From NCBI GenBank assembly GCA_029003555.1, contig JAQYCE010000074.1, forward strand, positions 1-45,889: a stretch of 45,889 nt of DNA. Reading direction: 5' to 3'. Made by a program: the position numbers and the translations under genes. Positions 7,605 to 16,321 of this stretch are shown here, piece by piece (the first letter of the stretch is position 1; each line of letters begins with the position of its first letter). The stretch comes from Bacillota bacterium (GTDB lineage: Bacteria; Bacillota; Clostridia; Tissierellales; Peptoniphilaceae). The notes beneath the pieces were generated by a model. That model worked only from the letters and a program-made list of their open reading frames with translations, made no database searches and was not told the DNA's origin.

Positions 7605-9242
7605 ATGAATAATGAAAACAAACTTCAAAGTGCTGTTGAAGGGGTTGTGAAAGACCTCTACGGAGTGGAAGGGGAAGGTCTCGTTACGATCGAGATCCCC
7701 AAGAACACGGAATATGGCGATTATGCCACCCCGGTTGCTATGCAGCTTGCCGGACGATTGAAAAAGAACCCCAGGACCATCGCCGATGAAATGAAGGAGG
7801 CCCTCCTTCAGGAGAAGGACCTGATTGACACGGTGGAAGTGGCCGGTCCCGGATTCATTAATTTCCGCCTGAAATCGGATTCTTTGGGCGCTGTCATCAG
7901 CCGGGTCTTCGAAAAGGGAGATAAGTACGGTTGGAACTATTCCGGCGTCCGTAAGCCCGTCCTGGTCGAGTACGTTTCTGCTAACCCGACCGGTGACCTC
8001 CACCTGGGCCATGCCCGTGGTGCTGTTTGGGGGGACTGCATCTGCCGACTCTATAAGGCTTCTAACTACGACGTTCTCCGTGAGTATTATATTAACGATG
8101 CCGGTGCCCAGATGATCAACCTGGGCAAGTCCGTTTATGCCCGCTATGCTCAGTTCTTCGGCGAGGATGTGAAAGTGCCGGAAGATGGCTATTTTGCTGA
8201 CGATGTCAAGAAGATCGGCGAGGACATTGCCCTTGAAGAAGGGGATGTCTGGCTCCACAAGGAGGAAGGCCGGATCGAGCACTTTAAACAGAAGGGCTAT
8301 GAAGTGGAGCTCAAGAAAATTGAGCAGGTCTTAAAAGACCTCCGGGTGGAGTTTGACTCCTGGGTCAGTGAACAGTGGCTCTACGATTCCGGCCTGGTCG
8401 AGGAAACCATCCAAAAGCTTAAAGACCTTGGCGTCACCTATGAAGAAGATGGGGCCCTTTGGCTCAAGACCACCCAGTGGGGAGATGATAAGGACCGTGT
8501 TTTGGTCAAGTCCGATGGAACATTGACCTACATGACTCCGGACTTAGCTAACCATAGATTTAAGCATGACCGTGGTTACACCAAGATGATCAACCTCTGG
8601 GGTGGGGACCACCATGGTTATGTTGCTCGGATGAAGGCAGGTCTTCAGACCCTGGGCTTTGGCCCTGACGACCTGGAAGTGGACCTGATCCAGATGATCC
8701 ACCTGGTTGAAGATGGCCAGGAAGTGAAGATGTCCAAGCGGTCCGGAAACGCCATCACCATCCAGGCTTTAATCGATGATGTCGGCGTGGATGTTACCCG
8801 CTACTTCTTTGCCTCCCGCGCTGTGGAGAGTCAGATGGACTTCGACCTGGCCCTGGCCCGGTCCCATTCCAATGAAAACCCGGTTTACTACATCCAGTAT
8901 GCCCACGCCCGTGCCTGCGGTGTCTTGAGAAATGCCCCTGAATTTAAGGAACAGACTGAATTCACCCGCTTGAATGAGGAAAAGGAAGTGGACCTCTTGA
9001 AGCTCATGGATGACTTCCCCTCCATTGTTGAAGAAGCGGCGGTCCTCCGCCGGCCACACAGAATCTGCAACTTCCTGATGCAGATGGCTACCGCCTTCCA
9101 CTCTTTCTACGGGTCTTCCAAGGTCATCGTTCCCGAAGATCCCGAGCTTTCCAATGAGCGGATCGGCCTGGTCATGGCTTGCCGCCAGGTCATGGAAAAC
9201 GCCCTTTGGCTGATCGGGATTTCTGCCCCTGAATCCATGTAA
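7605..9242 (+). CDS. argS: Arginyl-tRNA synthetase
   Basis: A 545-residue class I synthetase that charges tRNA-Arg with arginine. It has the N-terminal additional domain, the HIGH-type motif HLGH (133-136) inside SANPTGDLHLGHARG, a KMSKRSGN loop near residue 375, and the C-terminal anticodon-binding helical domain ending in the usual hydrophobic region. It starts at ATG 7605 after GGGAG. It has its own promoter and terminator, so it is probably not cotranscribed with arcABC, but adjacency ties two consumers of arginine together. The terminator that follows has a 15-bp perfect stem. Confidence 0.97.
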   Translation: MNNENKLQSAVEGVVKDLYGVEGEGLVTIEIPKNTEYGDYATPVAMQLAGRLKKNPRTIADEMKEALLQEKDLIDTVEVAGPGFINFRLKSDSLGAVISRVFEKGDKYGWNYSGVRKPVLVEYVSANPTGDLHLGHARGAVWGDCICRLYKASNYDVLREYYINDAGAQMINLGKSVYARYAQFFGEDVKVPEDGYFADDVKKIGEDIALEEGDVWLHKEEGRIEHFKQKGYEVELKKIEQVLKDLRVEFDSWVSEQWLYDSGLVEETIQKLKDLGVTYEEDGALWLKTTQWGDDKDRVLVKSDGTLTYMTPDLANHRFKHDRGYTKMINLWGGDHHGYVARMKAGLQTLGFGPDDLEVDLIQMIHLVEDGQEVKMSKRSGNAITIQALIDDVGVDVTRYFFASRAVESQMDFDLALARSHSNENPVYYIQYAHARACGVLRNAPEFKEQTEFTRLNEEKEVDLLKLMDDFPSIVEEAAVLRRPHRICNFLMQMATAFHSFYGSSKVIVPEDPELSNERIGLVMACRQVMENALWLIGISAPESM

Positions 9243-9250
9243 TTGACCCC

Positions 9251-9285
9251 AAAAAGGTGCCCAAGCCGGTCTTGGGCACCTTTTT
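9251..9285 (+). terminator. Terminator of argS
   Basis: A 15-bp perfect stem, AAAAAGGTGCCCAAG / CTTGGGCACCTTTTT, with a 5-base loop and further T-rich sequence. Confidence 0.93.
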
Positions 9286-9309
9286 CTTTTGCTTTCCAAA
9301 GGAGTTTTT

Positions 9310-10323
9310 ATGGAGTATTTTGTCAACGACTATTCTGAAATCTGCCATCCCCGCATTTTGGACCGGATGAGGGACTACCTGACTGACCCCCAGGCCGGCT
9401 ATGGCTACGATAGCCACTGCGACCGGGCCAAGGAACTTCTCTATAAAGAGATGGGCCGGAGTGATGGGGATATCCACTTTATACCGGGCGGAACCCAGGC
9501 CAACCTGGTCGCCATCGCTGCCTTTCTCCGTCCTCACCAGGCGGTCATCGGGGCCCGGACAGCCCATATTCATGACCATGAGGCCGGGGCTATTGAATCT
9601 CGTGGACACAAGATTTACCTGGCGGATAGCCCGGACGGCAAGCTCCGTCCGGAAACCATCGACCCCCTGGTCCAAAGCCATCAGGCGGAAAATACAGCCC
9701 ATCCCAAGCTGGTCTATATCTCGGACACGACGGAAGTGGGCACTGTGTATACAAAAGAAGAAATTAAGGCTCTGTATGACTACTGTGAAAGCCGGGACCT
9801 CATCCTCTATATCGATGGAGCCCGACTGGGTTCGGCCTTGACTTCACCGGCCAATGATATGAGCCTGGCGGATTTCGCCAAGTATTCCCACGCCTTCTTC
9901 ATCGGGGGAACAAAAAACGGGGCCATGATCGGGGAGGCTTTGGTGATCATGAAGGATGAGCTCAAGGAGGATTTCCGGGTCATCATGAAGCAGAATGGGG
10001 CCATCCTGGCCAAGTCCTTCGTCACCGGGATCCAGTTTGAAGTTCTCTTTGAGGATGGGCTCTACTATGACCTGGCTGACCATGCCAACAAGCTGGCCAT
10101 GAAGCTGGCCGGGGCCCTCAGGGAAAAGGGCTACGACATGATTCAGGAGGCCCAATCCAACCAGATTTTTCCTATTTTCACCAAAGAAAAAATTAAGGAA
10201 CTTCGGGAGAACTTCGCCTTTGAAGATTGGGCGGAGGAAGGGGATGGAAAATATTCCGTCCGCTTTGTCACCTCCTGGGCGACCAAGGAGTCGTCGGTCG
10301 ATGCCCTCATCCGGGCCTTATAA
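9310..10323 (+). CDS. ltaE: Low-specificity threonine aldolase-type PLP lyase
   Basis: A 337-residue PLP enzyme of the beta-eliminating lyase/threonine aldolase family, expected to split L-threonine or L-allo-threonine into glycine and acetaldehyde. Visible marks are IPGGTQAN near residue 58, HIHDHEAGA, the YIDGARLGSA aspartate region that contacts the cofactor, and GGTKNG with the probable Schiff-base lysine. ATG 9310 is preferred because AAAGGAG (9298-9304) lies just upstream; a TTG at 9289 would precede it. It follows the argS terminator without a clear promoter, so readthrough may supply it. It could also be a related aldolase or tyrosine/serine lyase with another substrate. Confidence 0.85.
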   Translation: MEYFVNDYSEICHPRILDRMRDYLTDPQAGYGYDSHCDRAKELLYKEMGRSDGDIHFIPGGTQANLVAIAAFLRPHQAVIGARTAHIHDHEAGAIESRGHKIYLADSPDGKLRPETIDPLVQSHQAENTAHPKLVYISDTTEVGTVYTKEEIKALYDYCESRDLILYIDGARLGSALTSPANDMSLADFAKYSHAFFIGGTKNGAMIGEALVIMKDELKEDFRVIMKQNGAILAKSFVTGIQFEVLFEDGLYYDLADHANKLAMKLAGALREKGYDMIQEAQSNQIFPIFTKEKIKELRENFAFEDWAEEGDGKYSVRFVTSWATKESSVDALIRAL

Positions 10324-10340
10324 ATTCTTTGTGGAACAAA

Positions 10341-10381
10341 AAAGAGGAAGGAATTTCTCAGAAATTCCTTCCTCCTTTTCA
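10341..10381. terminator. Bidirectional terminator between ltaE and the iclR-type gene
   Basis: A 13-bp perfect stem, GAGGAAGGAATTT / AAATTCCTTCCTC, with a CTCAG loop. T-rich sequence follows on the plus strand, and an A-run before it serves as the T tract on the minus strand. It ends two converging genes. Confidence 0.88.
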
Positions 10382-10394
10382 TTTTTGTAAGTCC

Positions 10395-11144
10395 TTATTG
10401 GTAACCCAGAAGCTGGGAGAATTGAAGGCCATATTTTTTGACCAGGCCGACCAGCTGGTCCAGTTCCTTGGAGGCCAGGTGGAGCTCAGGGACGATGGTT
10501 CCGATGGACCCGGCCAAGGATCCGTCCGCATTGAAGACCGGAGCAGCAATCCCATAGCAGCCGGGAACATAATCGCCATAGGACCAGCCCCCCTTATTTT
10601 TGACCAGGTCCCGAAGGTCTTCCAGCAATTGTTCCTGGGAGGAAATGGGGTAGTCGGTTCCCACTTTATCGATATAGTCCAGGTATTCTTTCCAAAAGAC
10701 CGGGCCGGCAAAGGCCAGGAGGACCTTGCGGATGGCCCCGCAGTGGAGGTCAAGACCATAGCCGAACTGTTCCACGATCTTTAACCGGGTGGGGGACTCA
10801 TAACGGGAGAGGAGGATCCCCTTGTAGTCAGACCGGATAACGAAATAGGTGTCTTCACCCACCTCTTCCGATAAGCCCTTGAGAATGGGATTGGAGAGCT
10901 TAAGGAGGGAATGATTAGCGGAGGCTTTTTGGCCCAGGCGGATGAGGGCAGGGCCTAGGGAGTAGGTCTTGGCCTCCTCGTTTTTTAAGACATAGGAATG
11001 GGTTTGGAGGGTCTGGAGGATCCGGTGGACGGTGGAGGGGGCCAGGTCCAGGTCCCGGGAGAGGTCGGCGATGGAGCTTTCCTTGTCCAAGACCATGTGG
11101 TTGAGAATTTCGATGGCTCGGTCGATCGATTGAATCGTTGACAT
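10395..11144 (-). CDS. IclR-family transcriptional regulator, probable controller of the gct operon
   Basis: A 249-residue protein with an N-terminal winged helix-turn-helix (about residues 5-70; the recognition part includes APSTVHRIL) and a C-terminal IclR effector domain with GLSEEVGEDTY and GAIRKVLLAFAG. IclR proteins bind small carboxylic acids and act as repressors or activators. The gene is transcribed away from gctA, and the 235-base gap between them holds promoters in both directions and inverted repeats. Control of glutamate fermentation genes is therefore a reasonable inference; the ligand is unknown. It starts at ATG 11144 after an AAAGGA site. Confidence 0.9.
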   Translation of the reverse strand: MSTIQSIDRAIEILNHMVLDKESSIADLSRDLDLAPSTVHRILQTLQTHSYVLKNEEAKTYSLGPALIRLGQKASANHSLLKLSNPILKGLSEEVGEDTYFVIRSDYKGILLSRYESPTRLKIVEQFGYGLDLHCGAIRKVLLAFAGPVFWKEYLDYIDKVGTDYPISSQEQLLEDLRDLVKNKGGWSYGDYVPGCYGIAAPVFNADGSLAGSIGTIVPELHLASKELDQLVGLVKKYGLQFSQLLGYQ

Positions 11145-11201
11145 GCTTTTTCCTTTGCTGAAATCAGTCCAATAGGGCTAGGGAAGATCAATAATAACTG
11201 T

Positions 11202-11210
11202 ATTATATCA
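11202..11210 (-). promoter_or_regulatory. Promoter of the iclR-type gene (minus strand)
   Basis: On the minus strand TG-A-TATAAT gives a perfect extended -10. The start would be near 11195, about 50 bases before the ATG. The -35 region is weak (TTTTCC at 17 bases). Confidence 0.65.
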
Positions 11211-11236
11211 GATGCAAAAAGTTCGGAAAAAGCCCA

Positions 11237-11247
11237 TGGGATTCCCA
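11237..11247. promoter_or_regulatory. Short palindrome upstream of the gct promoter
   Basis: TGGGA-T-TCCCA, a perfect 5-bp inverted repeat about one helical turn upstream of the gct -35 box. Its GGGA/TCCC parts resemble half of the larger inverted repeat downstream, so it may be a second regulator site. Short palindromes also arise by chance. Confidence 0.3.
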
Positions 11248-11255
11248 GGCATAAA

Positions 11256-11284
11256 TTGACGAAGAAGTCCCTTTCTTATATTAT
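11256..11284 (+). promoter_or_regulatory. Sigma-A-type promoter of the glutaconyl-CoA operon
   Basis: TTGACG (11256-11261), a 17-base spacer, then TATTAT (11279-11284): five of six -35 bases and a good -10. The predicted start is near 11291, leaving about 89 bases of leader before gctA. Confidence 0.75.
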
Positions 11285-11300
11285 TAAATAAAAGGACTGG

Positions 11301-11329
11301 GAACGCATTCCACGATGCGGAAAGCGTTC
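11301..11329. promoter_or_regulatory. Inverted repeat, candidate IclR-type operator
   Basis: GAACGCATTCC and GGAAAGCGTTC form 11-base arms with one mismatch around a 7-base centre. The repeat begins about 10 bases after the predicted start, a position where a bound protein would block transcription. No T tract follows, so it is not a terminator. Confidence 0.5.
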
Positions 11330-11379
11330 AAGTTTGAGCGCCAGTCAAAAATGATACCTGAAAGGTGAAGGAGGATGAC

Positions 11380-12396
11380 ATGGACAAAACGATGTCACTA
11401 TCGGAGGCGGTTGCCAAATATGTAGAAGATGGCGACGTCCTGAGTTTGGGCGGATTTACCACCAACCGCAAGCCTTATGCGGCTGTGTACGAAATTTTGC
11501 GTCAGGGAAAGAAGGATTTTGTGGGCTGGCCCGGACCGGGCGGGGGCGATTGGGACCTCTTGATCGGTGAAGGAAGGGTCAAGGCCTACATCAACTGCTA
11601 TACGGCCAACTCCGGATTTACCAATGTGGCTCGTCGTTTCCGGGCAGCCATTGAAAGCGGTCAGCTGAATTATGAGGACTATTCACAAGACGTTTTAATG
11701 CTCCAGCTCCATGCTTCCGCCTTAGGCCTTCCCTTCCTTCCGGTGAGCTTAATGCAGGCTTCAGGCCTTGAGGATTATTGGGGGATGTCCGAGGAAAAGA
11801 GGAAGACCCTGGACAAGGTGGACAACAAAAAATTGGTCCGGATGGAGAATCCCTTTAAACCCGGCGAAGAAATCCTTGCCGTCCCAGTACCCCGGCTGGA
11901 TACCGCCATCATCCATGCCCAGATGGCCAGCCCCGACGGAACAGCGATCATCATGGGGGATGAATTCCATGATGTCGATATCGCCATCGCTGCCAAGAAG
12001 GTCATCATCACCTGCGATGAATTGGTTTCCAATGAATTTATCCGTCAGGATCCCAGCAAGCCCAACATCTTCAGCGGCTGCGTAGACGCTGTGGTCCATG
12101 TTCCCTTCGGTGCATGGCCCTCCCAGTGCTATGGCTATTATGACGATGATCCCCAGGCTCTCCGGGAGTATGATAAGGCTTCCCGCTACCAGGATGCTAG
12201 CGATGCCAAGGCCAGCCTGGAGAAAAAGGGCTTGGAATACGATGAAAAGAATCCTCCTGAGACCTTTGAAGACTACTGCCAGAAGTGGATCTATTCCATT
12301 GAGAATCAAGACCAGCTCCTGGATAAAATCGGCGGTGCCCGCCTGACCAAGCTGAGAGTGGTTCCGGGTCTGGGTTACTCCACGTCCATCAAATAA
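11380..12396 (+). CDS. gctA: Glutaconate CoA-transferase subunit A
   Basis: A 338-residue family-I CoA-transferase alpha subunit. With GctB it moves CoA from acetyl-CoA or glutaconyl-CoA to (R)-2-hydroxyglutarate, feeding the dehydratase. The N-terminus (SLSEAVAKYVEDGDVLSLGG) and the glycine-rich WPGPGGGDWDLL region match the Acidaminococcus enzyme as I remember it, and the length is close to its ~320 residues. ATG 11380 follows AAGGAGG (11368-11374) by five bases; an in-frame GTG at 11365 lies before that site and is rejected. It is the first gene of a nine-gene operon. Confidence 0.94.
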   Translation: MDKTMSLSEAVAKYVEDGDVLSLGGFTTNRKPYAAVYEILRQGKKDFVGWPGPGGGDWDLLIGEGRVKAYINCYTANSGFTNVARRFRAAIESGQLNYEDYSQDVLMLQLHASALGLPFLPVSLMQASGLEDYWGMSEEKRKTLDKVDNKKLVRMENPFKPGEEILAVPVPRLDTAIIHAQMASPDGTAIIMGDEFHDVDIAIAAKKVIITCDELVSNEFIRQDPSKPNIFSGCVDAVVHVPFGAWPSQCYGYYDDDPQALREYDKASRYQDASDAKASLEKKGLEYDEKNPPETFEDYCQKWIYSIENQDQLLDKIGGARLTKLRVVPGLGYSTSIK

Positions 12397-12417
12397 ATCA
12401 AGAGAAAGGAGAGAGAC

Positions 12418-13209
12418 ATGAGCGATTATACACAATATACCAAACAAGAAATGCAGGCCTATGCCATCGCTAAGTTCATCGAAGAAGACCAGATCGTTAC
12501 CGTCGGAACCGGCCTTCCTCTGATCGGGGCATCCCTGGCCAAGAAAGTCATCCAACCCTCCTGCCACTTGATTGTGGAGTCCGGTTTGATGGATTGTGAC
12601 CCGGTTGAAGTTCCCCGTTCAGTGGGGGACCTCCGTTTTATGGCCCATTGCGCCGTCCAGTGGCCCAACGTCCGCTTTGTGGGCTTTGAAACCAATTCCT
12701 ACCTCAATAAGAAGGACAATATGGTTGCCTTTATCGGTGGGGCGGAAATCGACATTTACGGCAACGTCAACTCCACCTGCATCGGAGACTACAATAATCC
12801 CAAGGTTCGCTTCACCGGATCCGGCGGAGCCAACGGGATTGCCACCTACCAAAACACCATCATCATGATGCAACACCAATCCAGACGCTTTGTTGACAAG
12901 ATCGGCTATATCACCAGTCCCGGTTGGATGACCGGGCCCGGCAGTCGGAAAGCCGCCGGACTTCCTGAGGACCGGGGTCCCCGGATGGTGGTCACTGACC
13001 TGGGCATTTTCAAGTTTGACGACGAAACGAAGAAAATGTACCTAGCCTACTATTATCCCTACTCCAGCCCTGAAATCTGCCAGGAGAATACCGGCTTCGA
13101 GATTGATACCTCTCGTGCCCAGCTTATGGAAGGACCGGATCCTGAGATTATCCGGATTATCCGCGAAGAGATTGACCCGGGTCAGGTGTTCATTAAGTTG
13201 AAGAAGTAG
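12418..13209 (+). CDS. gctB: Glutaconate CoA-transferase subunit B
   Basis: A 263-residue family-I CoA-transferase beta subunit, partner of GctA. Glu54, in LIVESGLMD, matches the glutamate that forms the enzyme-CoA thioester in the Acidaminococcus fermentans subunit, at the same residue number as I recall it. A glycine-rich FTGSGGANGIATY stretch follows near residues 135-147. It starts 21 bases after gctA behind a good AAAGGAG site, so the two subunits should be made together. Confidence 0.95.
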   Translation: MSDYTQYTKQEMQAYAIAKFIEEDQIVTVGTGLPLIGASLAKKVIQPSCHLIVESGLMDCDPVEVPRSVGDLRFMAHCAVQWPNVRFVGFETNSYLNKKDNMVAFIGGAEIDIYGNVNSTCIGDYNNPKVRFTGSGGANGIATYQNTIIMMQHQSRRFVDKIGYITSPGWMTGPGSRKAAGLPEDRGPRMVVTDLGIFKFDDETKKMYLAYYYPYSSPEICQENTGFEIDTSRAQLMEGPDPEIIRIIREEIDPGQVFIKLKK

Positions 13210-13259
13210 ATAAGGGCAAGGATCCCGGTTGGGGCCCTTTCATGAAAGGAGACGTTAGC

Positions 13260-15017
13260 GTGAGTCAAGAACTCTATTCCATGCCCTCATATTTCCAGGC
13301 TATGCCTTCTGTAGGAAGTCCTCTTAGGAAAGTGGATGAAGCAAATTGCCAGGAATTAAAGGCCATTGAGAAAGAAATTGCGGAATTAATCCAGGAAGCC
13401 CGGGAAGCCGGGAAGCCCACGGATAAGGTCCACCAATCCGGGGAAATGACCGCCATGGAGCGGATTAAGATCCTGGTGGATGACGGGGTCTTCCTCCCTT
13501 TAAACAGCCTTTATAACCCCCAGGACAATAAAAACGGATCCACGGGAATTATCAAGGGGCTGGGAAAGATTTCCGGCAAGTGGTGCGTCATCGTCGCATC
13601 CGATAACAAGAAGCTGGCAGGGGCCTGGGTTCCCGGACAGTCGGAGAACCTGATCCGGGCTTCCGACACGGCTAAGCTCATGAAAATTCCCCTGGTCTAT
13701 GTATTAAATTGCTCCGGCGTTAAGCTGGATGAGCAGGAGAAGGTCTATGCCAACCGCCGGGGAGGCGGGGCCCCCTTCTACCGGAATGCCGAACTCAACC
13801 AGCTGGGCGTCCCCGTCATCGTTGGGATTTTCGGAACCAACCCGGCCGGTGGGGGATACCACTCCATCTCGCCCACCATCCTCATTGCCCACCAGAAGGC
13901 CAATATGGCGGTCGGCGGGGCAGGAATCCTGGGCGGGATGAACCCCAAGGGCTATATGGACCTGGAAGGCGCCCAACAGCTGATTGAGGCGACCAAACAG
14001 GGGACATCCGAGGCTCCCGGTCAGGTCCGGGTCCATTATTCGGAGACCGGCTTCTTCCGTGAAGTCTATGCGGATGAGAAAGGGGTCCTGGCCGGTATCC
14101 GGAAGTATATCGACTACCTCCCGGCCTATAACCTCCAGTTCTTCCGGGTGGATGACCCCCAGGAACCTCAGTATTCCCAGGAAGACCTCTATACCTTGAT
14201 TCCCCACAACCAGAAGCGCCAGTTTAAACCCTATGAGCTGATTGCCCGCCTCTTCGACAACTCCCAATTCCTGGAATTTAAAAAGGGCTATGGTCCTGAA
14301 ATCATCTGTGGCCTGGCCAAGGTCAATGGCCTCTTGGTGGGAACCGTAACCAACAACCAGGGCTTGATCATGAACTATCCGGAATATGTCCAAGGACGAG
14401 TGGGCTTGGGCGGGAAGCTCTACCGCCAGGGCCTGATTAAGATGAACGAATTCGTCAGCCTCTGTGCAAGAGACCGGATCCCCATTGTCTGGCTCCAGGA
14501 CACCACCGGCATCGATGTCGGGGATGACGCCGAACGGGCCGAACTTCTGGGCCTGGGTCAATCCCTGATCTACTCCATCCAGAACTCCAAGCTGGCCCAG
14601 ATGGAAATCACCGTCCGTACCGGTTCCGCTGCAGCCCACTATGTCATGGGCGGTCCCCAGGGGCATACGACCAACGTCTTCTCCTTGGGTACAGCAGCAA
14701 CCGAGATGAACGTCATGAACGGGGAGACAGCGGCTGCCGCCATGTACTCCCGCCGCCTGGTTAAGGAAGAAGCGGCCGGTCATGACCTGGAACCCACGAT
14801 CGAGAAGATGAACCACTTGATCGAAAACTACAAGGAAAAATCAACGCCCAAATATTGCGCCAAGATCGGCCTGGTCGATGAAATCGTGGAAATGAACAAG
14901 ATGCGGGCCTATATCATCGCCTTTGCTGAAGGTTACTACCAGAATCCCGACTCCATCTGCCCCATCCACCAGATGTTGACCCCCAGGGTCATCCGGGACT
15001 ACAACAATCTTCATTAA
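13260..15017 (+). CDS. gcdA: Glutaconyl-CoA decarboxylase alpha subunit (carboxyltransferase)
   Basis: A 585-residue carboxyltransferase. It transfers the carboxyl of glutaconyl-CoA to biotin on GcdC, giving crotonyl-CoA. Two crotonase-like carboxyltransferase halves are present, with GLGKISGKWC and ASDNKKLAGAWVPGQ in the N-terminal half and QDTTGIDVGDDAE with GGPQGHTTN in the C-terminal half. Similarity to the Acidaminococcus protein is dense along its length. I place the start at GTG 13260, giving the expected N-terminus SQELYSMPSYFQ, because AAAGGAG (13245-13251) lies 8 bases upstream; the in-frame ATG 13242 lies before that site. Confidence 0.96.
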   Translation: MSQELYSMPSYFQAMPSVGSPLRKVDEANCQELKAIEKEIAELIQEAREAGKPTDKVHQSGEMTAMERIKILVDDGVFLPLNSLYNPQDNKNGSTGIIKGLGKISGKWCVIVASDNKKLAGAWVPGQSENLIRASDTAKLMKIPLVYVLNCSGVKLDEQEKVYANRRGGGAPFYRNAELNQLGVPVIVGIFGTNPAGGGYHSISPTILIAHQKANMAVGGAGILGGMNPKGYMDLEGAQQLIEATKQGTSEAPGQVRVHYSETGFFREVYADEKGVLAGIRKYIDYLPAYNLQFFRVDDPQEPQYSQEDLYTLIPHNQKRQFKPYELIARLFDNSQFLEFKKGYGPEIICGLAKVNGLLVGTVTNNQGLIMNYPEYVQGRVGLGGKLYRQGLIKMNEFVSLCARDRIPIVWLQDTTGIDVGDDAERAELLGLGQSLIYSIQNSKLAQMEITVRTGSAAAHYVMGGPQGHTTNVFSLGTAATEMNVMNGETAAAAMYSRRLVKEEAAGHDLEPTIEKMNHLIENYKEKSTPKYCAKIGLVDEIVEMNKMRAYIIAFAEGYYQNPDSICPIHQMLTPRVIRDYNNLH

Positions 15018-15058
15018 GCGTTGAGGAGTGAAATCCATATTGATGAAAGGAGCTCATT

Positions 15059-16321
15059 GTGGCTGAGAAAGTTGAACAGGAAGCCCCAAAGAAAAAGAAA
15101 AGGGAAGTTTTACCCGGTGCCAAAGCCCTTCAGGATATTGTAACTAATGTTTATCAAAAGGCCTGGGATGATAAAAAAGCCGGAAAGCCGGTGGGCTGGT
15201 CTGCCTCCAAGTTCCCCTGCGAGCTGGCCGAGGTCTTCGACCTGGCGGTCGTCTATCCTGAGAACCAGGCGGCCGGCATTGCTGCCCGCCACGACGGGGA
15301 GAGGATGTGCCAGGAAGCGGAGGACATGGGCTATGATAATGACATCTGCGGTTATGCCCGTATCTCCCTGGCCTATGCCGCCGGCATTGAAACTACCAAT
15401 GAATCCCGCCGGGTTCCCGAGCCGGACTTCGTCCTTTGCTGCAACAATATCTGCAACTGCATGACAAAATGGTATGAAAATATCGCCCGCATGCACAACA
15501 TCCCCCTGATCATGGTGGATATTCCTTACCGGAATGAATTCGGCGTGTCGGATGATAATGTGGAATACCTCAAGGCCCAGTTCCAGGATGCGATCAAGCA
15601 ATTGGAAGAGATCTCCGGAAAGAAGTTTGATGAGGAAAAGTTCAAGGAAGTTTGCGCCAATGCCAACCGGACTTCTGAAGCCTGGCTCAAGGTCTGCAAG
15701 TTCTGCTCCTATGAACCTTCACCCATGTCCGGCTTTGACCTCTTCAACCATATGGCGGACGTGGTGACGGCCCGTGCCAAACCGGAGACGGCAAAAGCCT
15801 TTGAACAATTAGCAGAAGACCTCCAGCGTTACCATGAGGAAGGGAAGTCCACGGCGCCCTTCAAGGAAAACTACCGGATCCTTTTTGAAGGTATTCCCTG
15901 CTGGCCGGGACTCCGGAATCTCTACCACCCCCTCAAGGAAAACGGCATCAACGTGACGGCTGTTGTTTATGCGCCGGCCTTCGGCTTTGTCTATGACGAC
16001 ATCGACTCCATGGCCCGGGCCTATTGCAAGGCCCCCAACAGCGTCTGCCTGGAAGAGGGCGTTGAGTGGAGAGAGGGGCTCATGAGGGAGAACGGGGTCG
16101 AAGGGGCCCTGATCAACTACAACCGGTCCTGCAAGCCCTGGTCGGGCTATATGCCGGAGATGCAGAGGCGGTGGACGGAAGACCTGGGTATCCCCTGCGC
16201 CGCCTTTGACGGGGACCAGGCTGATCCAAGAAACTTCAACGTGGCCCAATATGAGACCCGGGTTCAGGGCTTAGTGGAAGCCATGGAGGAAAGAAGACAG
16301 ATGAGAAAGGAGACCAAGTAA
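15059..16321 (+). CDS. hgdA: (R)-2-hydroxyglutaryl-CoA dehydratase alpha subunit
   Basis: A 420-residue subunit of the oxygen-sensitive radical dehydratase that converts 2-hydroxyglutaryl-CoA to glutaconyl-CoA. It has the family stretches GWSASKFPCELAE, GYDNDICGYARISLAYAAG, VLCCNNICNCMTKWYENIA with the clustered cysteines near residues 125-140, and FNHMADVVTARA. The start is GTG 15059 after AAAGGAG. It is about 55 residues shorter than the Acidaminococcus subunit as I recall it, apparently lacking an insertion before the cysteine cluster, around residues 118-124. Its TAA stop shares one base with the hgdB ATG, so the two subunits are translationally coupled. Confidence 0.96.
   Translation: MAEKVEQEAPKKKKREVLPGAKALQDIVTNVYQKAWDDKKAGKPVGWSASKFPCELAEVFDLAVVYPENQAAGIAARHDGERMCQEAEDMGYDNDICGYARISLAYAAGIETTNESRRVPEPDFVLCCNNICNCMTKWYENIARMHNIPLIMVDIPYRNEFGVSDDNVEYLKAQFQDAIKQLEEISGKKFDEEKFKEVCANANRTSEAWLKVCKFCSYEPSPMSGFDLFNHMADVVTARAKPETAKAFEQLAEDLQRYHEEGKSTAPFKENYRILFEGIPCWPGLRNLYHPLKENGINVTAVVYAPAFGFVYDDIDSMARAYCKAPNSVCLEEGVEWREGLMRENGVEGALINYNRSCKPWSGYMPEMQRRWTEDLGIPCAAFDGDQADPRNFNVAQYETRVQGLVEAMEERRQMRKETK

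Noticed and set aside
11301..11329. Inverted repeat as a terminator or attenuator
   Set aside because: No T run follows; position just after the promoter suits an operator better.
11315..11368. A 17-codon frame in the gctA leader, rich in Arg and Lys
   Set aside because: No Shine-Dalgarno sequence at a usable distance, and it overlaps the candidate operator repeat; weaker than the arcA leader frame.
13704..14816. A 370-codon open frame on the minus strand
   Set aside because: It lies wholly inside gcdA, whose protein matches its family along the full length; this GC-biased gene leaves the opposite strand open by chance.
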